Shown: positions 1-9,517, counted from the first letter of the stretch. The stretch: 64,000 nucleotides of DNA from Lewinellaceae bacterium (GCA_016716135.1 JADJWX010000015.1:1-64000); one strand, 5' to 3'. Numbers and translations: made by a program. Notes: generated by a model not told the origin, from the sequence alone.

Positions 1-2112
1 ATCGCCATGTATCTCAACCAGGTAGAATTTGTGAACAACGCCTACGGCATCCGCGCCGCCGCCGAAGTGTATTTCGGCACTACCCAGGATAAACTGAAAA
101 CCGAAGAAGCAGCTACCCTCGTGGGCATGTTGCAAAACCCCTCGCGCTACAATCCCAACACCTTCCCCGAACGCTGCATCCGCCGCCGCATGGTTGTGCT
201 CTACCAGATGTGGCGCAACGGTTACCTCACCGAAACCCAGTACGACAGCCTGAAGGTGCTCCCGCTCGATATGAGCCGTTTTAAAAAAGTGACCTTCTCC
301 GATGATACCGCCCCCTACCTCTGCGCCGAACTGAAAAAAGATGTGGAAGCGATCCTGGATTCGCCTAATTCCCGCAAATCCAACGGCGCCAAATACGACA
401 TCTACCGCGACGGCCTGCGCATTTACACCACAATTGACCCGGCTTTTCAGCGCCACGCCGAAGCGGCCATGATGGCGCATATGAAAGTAAATCAGGAACG
501 TTTTTTCCGGGTCTGGCGCAACCGCGACCCCTGGACATACCGCAGCCGCGATACCAAACCCGAAGAGATTGAACAGCGGAAGGAAGAACTTTTGAAACAA
601 ATCCGCGCCGGCGATCGCTACCAGCAACTCTGGCCAAAATTCATGGGTGTGCTCAGCGAACGTATCCAGGACGAATACGAATTTGAACTGCGCGACGCCG
701 ATATCCAGCGCATGATGGCCGACGAAAAAGACCGCAAAACCATCAGCAACTTCGTCGCACAGGGCTGGACGACACCCGAAATGGCCGCTACCTACCGCGA
801 TATCATGCGCAGCCGCGACTGGCCCGAGATCAAACGCCAATGGAATGCCCTGCAAAAAGACATCATGGCCCAATTTCAGGTCAAAGTACCCATGACGGTG
901 TTCACCTGGGAAAATTCCAGGCATGAAAAAGACACGGTCATGTCACCCTACGACAGCCTGCGTTACCACCGCATGTTCCTACAAACCGGCATACTCGCCG
1001 TGGACCCCACCACCAGCGAGGTGAAGGCCTGGGTAGGCGGCATCAATTTCAAACATTTCAAATTCGACCACGTGCGTACCATGCGGCAGGTGGGCTCGAC
1101 CTTCAAACCCTTCGTGTACGCCACGGCCATTGCCCAGCAAAGCATCAGCCCCTGTTTTCAGGTGTACGACCTGGCAGTGACCATCCCGGCGCGGTACCAG
1201 AATTTTACGACCATCGCCGACTGGACGCCCAAAAACTCCACCGGAACTTATTCCGGCCAATTGCTAACGCTCAAACAGGCCCTGAAGGGCTCGGTCAATT
1301 CCGTAAGCGCCTACCTGATGAAACAAATGGGCAGCCCCGAGCCTGTGCGTGGCTTGCTCAACAACATGGGCGTCGACTCCACCATCCGGCGGCCCGACGG
1401 GCAATTCCGCATTCCCAAACAGCCGTCTATTTGCCTCGGCGCCGCCGACCTGACCGTCTGGGAAATGACGGCCGCCTATGCAACGTTTGCGAACAAAGGC
1501 CTGTATTCGCGGCCTTACGTTATCAAAAAAATCGAAGACCGTTACGGCCGGGTAATTTACCGCCCGCAACCGGAAGAGCATCCTGCCCTGCCCGCCAATG
1601 TGGATTATGTGATGCTGGAAATGCTCAAATACAACCTGCTCGGCGCACCCGGAATCCGCGACCTGAAAAGTGAAGTGGGCGGCAAAACCGGCACCACCAA
1701 CGACTACTCCGACGGCTGGTTCATGGGCGTAACGCCCCGCCTGGTGGTGGGGACCTGGGTGGGTGGCGACGACCGCTGGATACGCTTCCTCAGCCTCGGC
1801 GACGGCCAGGGCTCCCGCATGGCCCGCCCGATCTTCGCCGATTTTCTGAAACGCCTGGAAAACGACAAAAGCGCCGGCTACGACTACAACGCCCGCTTCG
1901 AACGCCCGCCCGGCGACCTGAACATTGAGATCGACTGTTCCAAATACCTGGATGAATCCCTGCCCCCCGGTGATGAGGAAGATTTTGCGCCGGATATCTA
2001 CAACGACCAGTTGCCCCTCGATGGCGACAAAAGCGGGCCGGCTACCCGCGTGAAACCGGCCGGTAAAAAGCCGGATGCGGGTTTTGGAGATGAGTTTGAG
2101 GGCGGGCGGTGA
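1..2112 (+). CDS. Class A penicillin-binding protein (PBP1A-type), 5' truncated by window edge
   Basis: Bifunctional peptidoglycan glycosyltransferase/transpeptidase, anchored in the inner membrane and acting in the periplasm. The frame is open from base 1. The visible part begins in the last glycosyltransferase motif (YLNQVEF, then GIRAAAEVYFG), so the N-terminal membrane anchor and most of that domain lie outside the window. The transpeptidase domain has all three motifs: SxxK (GSTFKPF, visible residue about 365), SxN (SVNSVS, about 430) and KTGTT (about 561). About 200 residues rich in charged and aromatic residues separate the two domains, a long insertion that is common in Bacteroidota PBP1A. 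The C-terminal tail is acidic and then basic, of low complexity. Family assignment is firm; the exact paralogue name is not. Confidence 0.95.
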   Translation: MAMYLNQVEFVNNAYGIRAAAEVYFGTTQDKLKTEEAATLVGMLQNPSRYNPNTFPERCIRRRMVVLYQMWRNGYLTETQYDSLKVLPLDMSRFKKVTFSDDTAPYLCAELKKDVEAILDSPNSRKSNGAKYDIYRDGLRIYTTIDPAFQRHAEAAMMAHMKVNQERFFRVWRNRDPWTYRSRDTKPEEIEQRKEELLKQIRAGDRYQQLWPKFMGVLSERIQDEYEFELRDADIQRMMADEKDRKTISNFVAQGWTTPEMAATYRDIMRSRDWPEIKRQWNALQKDIMAQFQVKVPMTVFTWENSRHEKDTVMSPYDSLRYHRMFLQTGILAVDPTTSEVKAWVGGINFKHFKFDHVRTMRQVGSTFKPFVYATAIAQQSISPCFQVYDLAVTIPARYQNFTTIADWTPKNSTGTYSGQLLTLKQALKGSVNSVSAYLMKQMGSPEPVRGLLNNMGVDSTIRRPDGQFRIPKQPSICLGAADLTVWEMTAAYATFANKGLYSRPYVIKKIEDRYGRVIYRPQPEEHPALPANVDYVMLEMLKYNLLGAPGIRDLKSEVGGKTGTTNDYSDGWFMGVTPRLVVGTWVGGDDRWIRFLSLGDGQGSRMARPIFADFLKRLENDKSAGYDYNARFERPPGDLNIEIDCSKYLDESLPPGDEEDFAPDIYNDQLPLDGDKSGPATRVKPAGKKPDAGFGDEFEGGR

Positions 2113-2128
2113 TATAATCAAAATGTAA

Positions 2129-2521
2129 TATGACTATCCGCTTGTTGTACAGTCAGAAAAACTGACAGGGCTTACAGTTGGCGAGGACGCCAACTGCGGC
2201 AGTTCGAACAACTGTTCCGGCCCCTTACCTGTTACAGAGCGGCGGGAAAATAGACAGTTAGAGCCAACCCTGGAATTTACCATTGTCCCAAATCCGACTC
2301 GTGATTGGGTGGCTGTAAAATTTCCGGATATGGATGAGGCAACCGAGATTTGTATTCGTGACTCCTGGGGACGCATTGTCAAAGACATCCAAACAAGTGG
2401 CAGCCCTCAAAATGAGATTCAGTTATCTACCACTGAATTGGTTTCAGGATGCTATACTGTTTCCCTGATAAGCGCGTCCGGAAAATTGATTTTCTGTAAA
2501 AAGTTAGTAGTTATACATTGA
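2129..2521 (+). pseudogene. Orphan T9SS type A C-terminal sorting-domain fragment
   Basis: The frame is open from just after a TAA at 2126 to a stop at 2519-2521, but has no credible start codon, promoter or signal peptide. The C-terminal 80-odd residues are a recognisable T9SS type A sorting domain: VPNPTRDW followed by beta strands, then SGCYTVSLISASGKLIFCKKLVVIH. The remaining residues upstream are Cys/Asn rich and pass through the palindrome at 2175-2196. It looks like the severed 3' end of a secreted-protein gene, left by deletion or recombination between penicillin-binding protein and the next gene. GTG 2309 could start a 70-residue peptide, but that would remove the PNP motif and could not be secreted. 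Confidence 0.6.
2175..2196. repeat. Perfect 9-bp palindrome, CAGTTGGCG / CGCCAACTG
   Basis: Two 9-bp perfect arms flank an AGGA loop. The palindrome lies inside the open frame of the orphan T9SS fragment and encodes part of it. No T run follows, so it is not an obvious intrinsic terminator. It may be a dispersed palindromic repeat; no second exact copy was noticed in this window. Confidence 0.6.
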
Positions 2522-2577
2522 TTTTTCCAATAACGCTGTATCCCTGCATTGGGATACAGCGTTTAATTTTTATAAAT

Positions 2578-4392
2578 ATGAGCCTTCGTTTACTTATCGC
2601 TTGTAATCTCTTATTCTGTGTCAGCTTTGCTTTTGCCCAAAAAAACGATTACAAATGGGCATTGGGCTTGGGTCCCGGCTGGAGTGACTTTAATTTTTTC
2701 TATAATTTTCACACCGACCCGCCTTCCATTCAACTCAGGAACGATCCCATGAGCACCGGTGTGTTTACAGCAAGTTACTGTGACGACGCAGGTGAAATCC
2801 AAGCCTATTCAAATGGCTTATGGATATTGAATAAACATGGCCAGCTAATTGAAAATTCTTCCGGACTAAACCCAACGCTGGCATCCGGCCAAACACAGGG
2901 GCTATCTGGGGAATGATTCAGGGTTCTTTTAGCGAAGCCCGACGATCCCTCTATTTTGTATTTAATTCACCTGGATTATGGTTATCATCCGGCTAATGGC
3001 TGGCCGTATCGTTATATAGGTCGCCACTTGTTGGTGACAACTATTGATTTAAACGCCAATAACGGATCCGGTAAAACAATCAGTAAAAATGTAAGCTTGC
3101 TTGACGGTGTGCTAATGACCGCTGCAGCTGTGCGCCATGCCAATGGCCGTGATTGGTGGATCATGTGCTCTGATGCTGATGAAAATCGCCACTATAGACT
3201 CCTGCTAACGCCAGATGGATTCAAGGGGCCGTTTACCCAGGAAATTGGCACAAAACCCAGTCCCATAGGCTTAAACAACAGCGGTTTTGGCAATTCTTTT
3301 TCTTCAAAAGGCAATTATTATGTTGATGGCAACAGTTATTTAGGGTTTAGCATTTTCAGATTTAATCGATGTACAGGTCTGCTAAGTGATGAACGCCGGG
3401 TTGAATGGCCAGAACCACTGACCCCACCAAACGATAACCAGCAACATGAGCCAGGCGGCGGTTATATGTTTTCTAGTGATGAAAAATTGCTTTATGTCAC
3501 CGCATCGTTTGATTTAGCTAAACATCCTGCACTACCAGTAGGCTCAAAACCCTATTTGTTCCAGTTTGACTTATCTGCATCTGACCTGTTTGCTTCAATT
3601 GATACTATCAACCCTATTGATTCCTTGAAGTTTTTCCCATATGCTTATACCGATGAAGTCATGTACGGTGCCGAAATGGGCCCTGATGGCCGTATCTATA
3701 TCATGCATAATGGCGAAGCTTATTGCACTGTTCAATACCCGAATGTTCGTGGCAAAGGATGCGGTTTTCGCTACAATGAGCCAAATTTCAACAATATCAT
3801 CGGGCAGGCCATCCCGGTGTTGCCCAACTATCGCCTGGGGCCAATAGATGGCAGCGCCTGTGATACCCTTGGGCTAAACAATATACCGGTGGCTAATTTC
3901 CGTACCGATGATACGCTGGGACTGCTTGCTCGCTTCTTTTACGACTTGTCGTTTAAAGAACCGACCAATTGGTTTTGGAATTTCGGCGACGGAACCACCA
4001 GCCAGGACACTAGCCTGCTCCATGAATTTGCCGAACCAGGGAAATACCAGGTTTGTTTAACAGTGTCAAATAGCAACGGCAGTGATACCTATTGCCGGGA
4101 AGTGTTTATCGGAATCAGTGCGCAGAAGGAACCCTCTCCGGCTAACCTTGATTTGCGTGTATTTCCCAATCCAGCGCAGGAGTCGGTAACGATTGTGATA
4201 CTAGGTGCAAGTCCGGCAAGTGGAACCTTGACAGTCAGCGATTTACACGGAAGGCTTGTCTTACAACAACCATTCAGGGCTGTCAATAGTCAACTACTTG
4301 ATCTCCGTGGTTGGCAACCAGGCGTTTATTTTCTTAGTCTGGAAACCACGGACGGCAACCGGCAAGTCCGGCGTTTGTTTGTTGGTCCATAA
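2578..4392 (+). pseudogene. Secreted PKD-domain protein with T9SS sorting domain, interrupted by an in-frame stop
   Basis: The start at ATG 2578 gives a signal peptide (MSLRLLIACNLLFCVSFAFA) and a conserved beginning. The same frame hits TGA at 2914-2916, then continues open from 2917 to 4392 with clearly coding sequence. The C-terminal half has a PKD domain (WFWNFGDGTTSQDTSLLHEF...) and a final T9SS type A sorting domain (RVFPNPAQESVT ... GVYFLSLETTDG). The middle resembles the large propeller-like regions of Saprospiraceae secreted proteins. Between about 2900 and 2920 the neighbouring frame reads GAIWGMIQG after TQG. Two compensating small indels, rather than a nonsense change, may therefore be the cause. 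Either the gene is broken or the sequence contains errors. If intact it would be exported by Sec, then to the surface by T9SS. Its function is unknown. Confidence 0.75.
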
Positions 4393-4398
4393 CTGTCG

Positions 4399-7300
4399 TT
4401 ATTCCTCAAACAAATAATCCCCACCGCCACCGCCCCAACCGCGGTACCGCTCCCGGTTGGCAAAACGCACCTCCCCAACCGCTTTACGGATATATTCGGC
4501 TTTTTCGCTTTCGGGCAAGTGGGCGAGCAAACGCACCTGCGGGCGTTTCCAGTAGTTTTCGTCGTAGTCCCTGCCAGTCGTTTTTTCGGAGTAGCCAAAG
4601 CGTTCGGCAGCAAGATGTACATTCACATAGGCCAGTTGCCAGTCTTGCTCTTTTTTCATTTTTACATCAAAGAAAAATACCAGCGCCGGGCTGTTGTTGT
4701 AGCGCACCGTTCGATGCTGACTCACAAAACGCACCGAGTCGATACCCCGGGATTCTTCATATTCACTGCGTTGGTCCAGCTCTTCAAACAAAATAGAGCG
4801 CACCAACGCAACGGTGTCTGTGAACATGGAAATGTACGGGTCCAGTTGGTTTACGGCAGCCAGGTGCCGGTACAGGGTGTACCGCGTGCGGTCGTCGGCA
4901 GCAAAAGCCTGGAGTTTTTTGGTGCGCACAGGCAGTTGTTGTTGTAGCATCAGGCTCATGGCGGTTACCTGTGTCTCCTTGTCGGGCGACCGGGCAGCGG
5001 CGTTAAACAGCGCCCGAACTTCCTTGTCTTTACGCATAAAGGGCGCCAGCAATTGCAACTGGCGCTCCAGATCGGAATCGTTGCCCATATCAGGATTGGC
5101 ATACCCATAGCCGGGTTCGTAGTCATCCGCCATATACCGGTCGTTATCCTGCCGATCCTGTTTTATCTCTTCCTGGTATTGCTGGCGGCCCAGGCCCCGG
5201 TAGGCATCTTTCAGCAAACCGGCGCGCATCCGGCGGTATATTTTGGGTTTCGCCAAATCCCGGGCAACCGCCTCGGCCAACAGGTTTACCACCGGTTCGT
5301 GGTATTCATCCAATTCGGCAAGTTTCAGTATCTGCGGCAAGTCGCGGGCGGCGAGTTCCAGCGTATCGGCCAGCCCTTCGAAAATTGCGGAAATAGTACC
5401 GCCGGTTACATACAAATTGTCTTGTCCCAATAACTTGAGCAGCGCTTTTTGGGCAGGGCGTGTTTGCATTTGCGCCAAAACGGTCAGCAGGGTTTGGCGG
5501 TACCGGAGCGAATCGCTGTACCGGTTGCACAGTTCCAACACGTACGCCAGGGCATTTTCCGAGTTGAAATTGTTCAGCGACTGGAGCAGCCGTTTGCGCG
5601 ACCAGTATTTCAGTTTCCCAAATTCCGGATGGTCGATAGCGGTGCGAAAGGATTGGAAATCCTGGTCTTTCAAACTGTTAAACCACGGATTGCCCAGGCG
5701 CTCCAATGCCTTTTCCCGGGTCAGGCTGTCGGGTGAATATATTTCCTGTAAAAAAGCCAGGTCTCGCTTGCCAAAAGGCAATTGGCCCTTCGTTGTATCG
5801 GTGGGCGTAAAACTGTCAAAAAAGCGGTCAACAAAAACACTGCCCGGCTGGTCCAGTTGAACCGTAGCCGAAATGGTGTACAGGCGGCCGGGCGTGAGCA
5901 ATACCTTGGCACGGATGCCGCGGGTGCTGTTGGTATCTTCAATCAAGAAATCTCCAACCAGCAGGCTGTCATTCAGAAACTCCCAGGATTTTTCACGAAT
6001 GGCCATTTTGTCGCGATCGGTTACCCGGTTGGCAATGGACAACTGGAACGAATCCAGGGTATTGGCCAGCGACGATCCTTGCAAATATTGGCTGGTCACG
6101 GAAATGGCTTCATCCTGCAGCGGCGCTTTCAGAAGCCGGTACTGGTGTTGCAGGGCAGCTTCGTAATAGCTACCGCCGTTCCGGTTGCTTTTTTTAAACC
6201 CTTCCTGGATGATGCGCTGCAATTTTTCCACAAATGGCGCAGGCGGTTTCAGGGCGGCTTTGGGCACGGCGGCTTCAAAAAGCAAGCTGCTGTCGCGCAG
6301 CTGCTCCCAGCCGCTGGGATACGCAGTGGGTTGGATCGAAAATGAATTAAAAAACGCAAGCGGCGCGCCGGGGGCAGGTTTCCGGCAGGCAAGCAGGTAA
6401 TAATGCGGACCATCGACGATCAGGCGCAAATAATACCAGGCACTGTCGCGGTCGGAGCGGAAAGACACATCCTGGGTCGGATAGGGCGTGGAAGCCACCA
6501 AGGTGACCTCCGGCCGGGCTTTGGTAAATTGCTCCGCAATATTTTCCCCAATGATATTCAGCTCAAACGTATCCTCCTCGATGTAGTCCCAGTCGTGATA
6601 ACTGGCCCGGTAAAGCATACAAAAAGCGCTGTCGGCAGTACTGGGCGCGGCAAGTAAATACCGGTCGGCTTTTTTATCAAGGGTGGTGTTGACTACGGGT
6701 GTGCCGGGCAATTTTACGGTAAAGCCGCCATACGGCGGTTGGATTGTGGTGGGCTGGCCGCTGCCGGCAGGTTGCTGGCCGTACACCTGGATGCTGTTGA
6801 TAAAACGGGTACCCTCGGGGCCCGCAGCATAGTTCTGGTTTCCGCCTGCGGCAAAAACCAGGACCTCCATGGGCGTCGCAAAAATCTTGTAGCGGATAAT
6901 GTCGCCCCGGCGCGTCCGGGTAGTGATTTCGTGGCCGGGGAACGGGTTGTTGAAGCGCTTGCGTTCCTGAATTTTACCCGGTATTTTTTCATAGATCAGG
7001 CTGTCGATCCGTTCGGCAACGTATTCCGGCGACTGCCCGTTCCACATGCCGTAGGTATGCACGCGGTAGACGGCGTAGTAGGCGCCGTTGCTCATGTCGG
7101 CACAGAGCTGTTGTTCGAGGCCCATGCCGTCGACCGTTTGGTAAAATTTTCCGGGAGCATCCACCGACCAGGTCGAATCGGCAGCCCACTGACGGTTCAG
7201 CTCGACCGGGTAACGCAAGGCCTCGATGGCTTCTTTTTCGCGCTTGAAATGCTCGGATGTAAACTGCACCGGCCGCACCGTGTACCCGCGCTCGCGCAAT

Positions 7301-8154
7301 TGAAGGATCAAACCGCTTTCTCCAGGCAGGTGTGCAGCGCCGACGGCTGAAAACAGGGATGTGCCGGACTGCAGGATGGAGTCGATCCGGTTGACCATCA
7401 CCAGGTTGCGTTCGTCAAGCATCCAGCGCTGGAAGTTTTTCCCCGGCTGAGCCATTTTGTTCAGCGAATCCATCAGCGACAGATCCTGGTCGCGGTAAGC
7501 ATCTTCCAGAGTTTGGCGGGAATACTGGCCGGAGTAGTACCGCCTGTCTGAATTTTCTTCTTCGTCATCCGGAAATTGAGCGCGTACCAGGGCCTCGTAG
7601 CTGCCTTCGAGCGTTTCGAGGCCGATTACGTTTTTACCAAGTTTCCGGCCTGCCTGAAAAATAAACAAATCGAGGTAGGTGTCTTCTTCATAATCCTGCC
7701 GGTATTGGTTGGAGCGGTACAAAAACTCATTGGTCATCCGCGGTTTGGCCGATAGCATAGCCCCGAGCAGCTCATTATTTGGCGGTGAAAACTGGAACTG
7801 GCTGTTGTACAGGTTGGGTTGGGCACTTGCCCGGCGATAACCGTAGCCACCATAGCCGCCCGGATTGAAAAGTTCGCGTTCCCGGCCTTCCAGCATTTCG
7901 GTGAATTCCTGCCACTGATCATGGTCGGTTTCGAGTGCTACCATTTCAACTTGCCGGAGGGCGATAAAAAAGGAGTCGCTTAGGTTGAAGGCCAGTTTTT
8001 CGGGCACGTGCATGGTGCCGTAGAGAAAACCTTTTTGGGTTATCCCGTTGCCGGAAACTTCCCAGAGCAGGCCTTTCAGTTTTTCATCGGGTTCTTGCGC
8101 AAAAAGCGTGTGCGCAATCAGCATGGTCATCAGGGGAAAAAGGGTGCGTAGCAT
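4399..8154 (-). CDS. TraB/GumN-family protein with very long C-terminal extension
   Basis: 1251 residues with a Sec signal peptide (MLRTLFPLMTMLIAHTLFAQ). The N-terminal 300 residues fit the TraB/GumN family: LLWEVSGNG, YGTMHVP, an ALETDHDQW segment and a final SLFSAVGAAHLPGESGLI segment. TraB/GumN proteins are distant relatives of the Tiki/EreA/PrgY superfamily, thought to be metal-dependent hydrolases, and usually end near 300 residues. Here about 950 more residues follow. Residues about 310-780 look like repeated beta-rich units of similar size, and about 790-1120 look helical, like HEAT repeats, with leucine-rich pairs. A WGGGGGDYLFEE tail ends the protein. It converges on the PKD/T9SS gene with only 6 bp between them. 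The exact function is unknown; periplasmic or surface location is inferred. Confidence 0.8.
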   Translation of the reverse strand: MLRTLFPLMTMLIAHTLFAQEPDEKLKGLLWEVSGNGITQKGFLYGTMHVPEKLAFNLSDSFFIALRQVEMVALETDHDQWQEFTEMLEGRERELFNPGGYGGYGYRRASAQPNLYNSQFQFSPPNNELLGAMLSAKPRMTNEFLYRSNQYRQDYEEDTYLDLFIFQAGRKLGKNVIGLETLEGSYEALVRAQFPDDEEENSDRRYYSGQYSRQTLEDAYRDQDLSLMDSLNKMAQPGKNFQRWMLDERNLVMVNRIDSILQSGTSLFSAVGAAHLPGESGLILQLRERGYTVRPVQFTSEHFKREKEAIEALRYPVELNRQWAADSTWSVDAPGKFYQTVDGMGLEQQLCADMSNGAYYAVYRVHTYGMWNGQSPEYVAERIDSLIYEKIPGKIQERKRFNNPFPGHEITTRTRRGDIIRYKIFATPMEVLVFAAGGNQNYAAGPEGTRFINSIQVYGQQPAGSGQPTTIQPPYGGFTVKLPGTPVVNTTLDKKADRYLLAAPSTADSAFCMLYRASYHDWDYIEEDTFELNIIGENIAEQFTKARPEVTLVASTPYPTQDVSFRSDRDSAWYYLRLIVDGPHYYLLACRKPAPGAPLAFFNSFSIQPTAYPSGWEQLRDSSLLFEAAVPKAALKPPAPFVEKLQRIIQEGFKKSNRNGGSYYEAALQHQYRLLKAPLQDEAISVTSQYLQGSSLANTLDSFQLSIANRVTDRDKMAIREKSWEFLNDSLLVGDFLIEDTNSTRGIRAKVLLTPGRLYTISATVQLDQPGSVFVDRFFDSFTPTDTTKGQLPFGKRDLAFLQEIYSPDSLTREKALERLGNPWFNSLKDQDFQSFRTAIDHPEFGKLKYWSRKRLLQSLNNFNSENALAYVLELCNRYSDSLRYRQTLLTVLAQMQTRPAQKALLKLLGQDNLYVTGGTISAIFEGLADTLELAARDLPQILKLAELDEYHEPVVNLLAEAVARDLAKPKIYRRMRAGLLKDAYRGLGRQQYQEEIKQDRQDNDRYMADDYEPGYGYANPDMGNDSDLERQLQLLAPFMRKDKEVRALFNAAARSPDKETQVTAMSLMLQQQLPVRTKKLQAFAADDRTRYTLYRHLAAVNQLDPYISMFTDTVALVRSILFEELDQRSEYEESRGIDSVRFVSQHRTVRYNNSPALVFFFDVKMKKEQDWQLAYVNVHLAAERFGYSEKTTGRDYDENYWKRPQVRLLAHLPESEKAEYIRKAVGEVRFANRERYRGWGGGGGDYLFEE

Positions 8155-8225
8155 ACAGTGGAAACGTTAAATTTTAGTAGAAACGTACCGGAAGACACCG
8201 AATAATATAGGCAGCGCCAAAAACT

Positions 8226-8867
8226 TTAGTCCAGTAATTCCAGAAACTCATTCATGATCATTGCTGTGGCGCCCCAAACAATACGGCCTTCCACATCAAA
8301 ATAAGGTACGTTTTTCAGAACAATAGCCTGATTGACCGTCATATCGGTTACTTTCCGGTTCGCCGGTTGCTGAAAATCTTCCAGGGGAGGCGTCAGCACC
8401 GCTTCCACCTCGCCGGCCTGCGGAACAAAACGGACCGGGCCATGCAGCAGCCCTACAAACGGATGCACCAGAAAATTGCTGACAGGAATGTACAATTCGG
8501 TGAGCCGGCCAAGTATCTCTACCTGCTGCGCGGAAACACCGATCTCCTCCTCTGTCTCGCGCAACGCAACGTTGGCCAGTGCCCCATCCGAGTCTTCCCA
8601 GCGCCCGCCGGGAAAGCTCACCTGGCCGCCATGCCGGTCGCGCGGGTTGGCCGTGCGTTGGATCAGTACGGTGTGCCAGCGTTGGTTTTGCCGGTAAAGC
8701 AGATTCAGCACACAGGCAACCTTTGCATCGCCAGGCGGAGCCGGGTGCGGTTCCAATTCCTGCAAGCGGCGCAAACTGGCCATTTTATACTGTGCAGTCC
8801 GCCCGGGCAGCGGCCCGGTCAGGCGGGCACGCAAGGTGTCGACAAAAGCATCCATGAAGTGTGTCAT
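8226..8867 (-). CDS. Nudix hydrolase, CoA pyrophosphatase type
   Basis: 213 residues. The Nudix box is clear: VSFPGGRWEDSDG followed by ALRETEEEIGV, with the REtxEExG core that binds metal. The GGQVSFPGG lead-in is the UPF0035/NUDT7-NUDT8 signature. Members cleave CoA and acyl-CoAs into 3',5'-ADP and phosphopantetheine. ATG 8867 gives the usual short N-terminal helix (MTHFMDAFVDTLRARL). The gene lies 71 bp upstream of the TraB/GumN gene on the same strand and may be cotranscribed with it. No metabolic link between the two is evident. Confidence 0.88.
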   Translation of the reverse strand: MTHFMDAFVDTLRARLTGPLPGRTAQYKMASLRRLQELEPHPAPPGDAKVACVLNLLYRQNQRWHTVLIQRTANPRDRHGGQVSFPGGRWEDSDGALANVALRETEEEIGVSAQQVEILGRLTELYIPVSNFLVHPFVGLLHGPVRFVPQAGEVEAVLTPPLEDFQQPANRKVTDMTVNQAIVLKNVPYFDVEGRIVWGATAMIMNEFLELLD

Positions 8868-9133
8868 CGCTACTGCTTTCCTGAAAGGTTAAATATCGGA
8901 AAATGTTCAGGGCTTCACCTAATTTGATCGTCAGCCCCGGAATTTCCGGCTCCCGACCGGCTGGTTCCCAGGCCGTCGGGGACCGCGCAAAACAAACGCG
9001 CCTGATTTTTGAAACCGGTTTTTTAACAAGTTGAAAATGATACAGGAATTTTCTCAATTCAATTTGAATGAAAAATGTTAATTATGGTTTTATTTTGACT
9101 ATAGTGTAAATTTTTATTTTATTGAATAAATAA
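8868..9133. other. Intergenic, no gene seen
   Basis: The first part carries GC-rich short inverted words (CCGGAATTTCCGG and similar). The second part, about 9020-9133, is strongly A+T rich and has stops in every frame. Nothing coding is seen. It separates the Nudix gene from the divergent tRNA-like transcription unit. Confidence 0.5.
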
Positions 9134-9166
9134 TTTGCAATAAAAAACGCAGTGCACTTACCTTTG
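9134..9166 (+). promoter_or_regulatory. Promoter of the tRNA-like gene (TTTG-N21-TACCTTTG)
   Basis: TTTG at 9134-9137 and TACCTTTG at 9159-9166, 21 nt apart, match both halves of the Bacteroidota housekeeping promoter (TTTG, about 19-21 nt, TAnnTTTG). The surroundings are A+T rich. The predicted start is near 9170, about 97 nt before the tRNA-like fold. Confidence 0.75.
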
Positions 9167-9206
9167 TCTCAACAAGATGCGAAAGCAAATCAGTTCTTTT
9201 AAATCA

Positions 9207-9256
9207 GGAAGTTTGTACGAAAATCCAGCGCTGCCGGTTGCTTCGTATCTGCTTCC
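9207..9256 (+). other. Hairpin in the leader of the tRNA-like transcript
   Basis: GGAAG (9207-9211) pairs with CTTCC (9252-9256), and inside them TACGAA pairs with TTCGTA. The result is a coaxial stem with a GC-rich loop, followed by ACCA. It is too short for a tRNA. It could be a processing signal or a structured part of a longer RNA. Confidence 0.45.
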
Positions 9257-9267
9257 ACCAACGACAC

Positions 9268-9384
9268 TGTGCGGTGATGAAATCAGGTAGCCATGCCCTC
9301 CTGTCTCGGGGGTGGGGAGTTCAGAATAAACCACGCCGTTGGCGTGGCTAACTGCCCCGTGAAGGTTCGAGCCCTTCCTGCACA
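9268..9384 (+). tRNA. tRNA-like gene, class II shape, GUC anticodon (Asp-type loop), very long variable arm
   Basis: The parts fold as a tRNA. The acceptor is TGTGCGG (9268-9274) with CTGCACA (9378-9384), 7 bp including one G-U. U8-G9 follow. The D arm has a 3-bp stem, ATG/CAT, around a 12-nt loop containing GG. The anticodon arm is CCCTC-CTGTCTC-GGGGG (9296-9312), with anticodon GUC at 9303-9305. The T arm is perfect, GAAGG-TTCGAGC-CCTTC (9361-9377). Base 73 is G (9385), the discriminator of tRNA-Asp, and CCA is not encoded. Between anticodon and T arm lie 48 nt (9313-9360). GGGGAGTT pairs with AACTGCCCC with one bulge, enclosing a second hairpin CCACGCC-GTT-GGCGTGG. Bacterial tRNA-Asp is class I with a variable loop of about 5 nt, so this is not an ordinary tRNA-Asp. 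The loop CTGTCTC differs from the common Asp loop CTGTCAC at position 37. It has its own promoter and terminator. Charging and function are unknown. Confidence 0.6.
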
Positions 9385-9459
9385 GCAATTGCGATCTGCC
9401 TTTGACCCCGTTTTTTTGCAGATCGGGCCAATTAAATGGGTTTGGGAGTGAAAAATTTG

Positions 9460-9505
9460 AACTTGATATCGAAAGCGACTACTTTTGGTATCAAGTTTCT
9501 TTTTT
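9460..9505 (+). terminator. Intrinsic terminator of the tRNA-like transcript
   Basis: AACTTGATA (9460-9468) pairs perfectly with TATCAAGTT (9489-9497), and TCTTTTTT follows. It ends the unit that starts near 9170, about 75 nt after the tRNA-like fold and just before the next gene. Confidence 0.75.
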
Positions 9506-9517
9506 AAAAAAACCAAG

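Noticed and set aside
9170..9505. tmRNA (ssrA) instead of a tRNA-like gene
   Set aside because: The length would fit, but the 5' end does not pair with the 3' acceptor, and there is no TCGACGGG-type segment or tag reading frame. The whole cloverleaf lies in 9268-9384.
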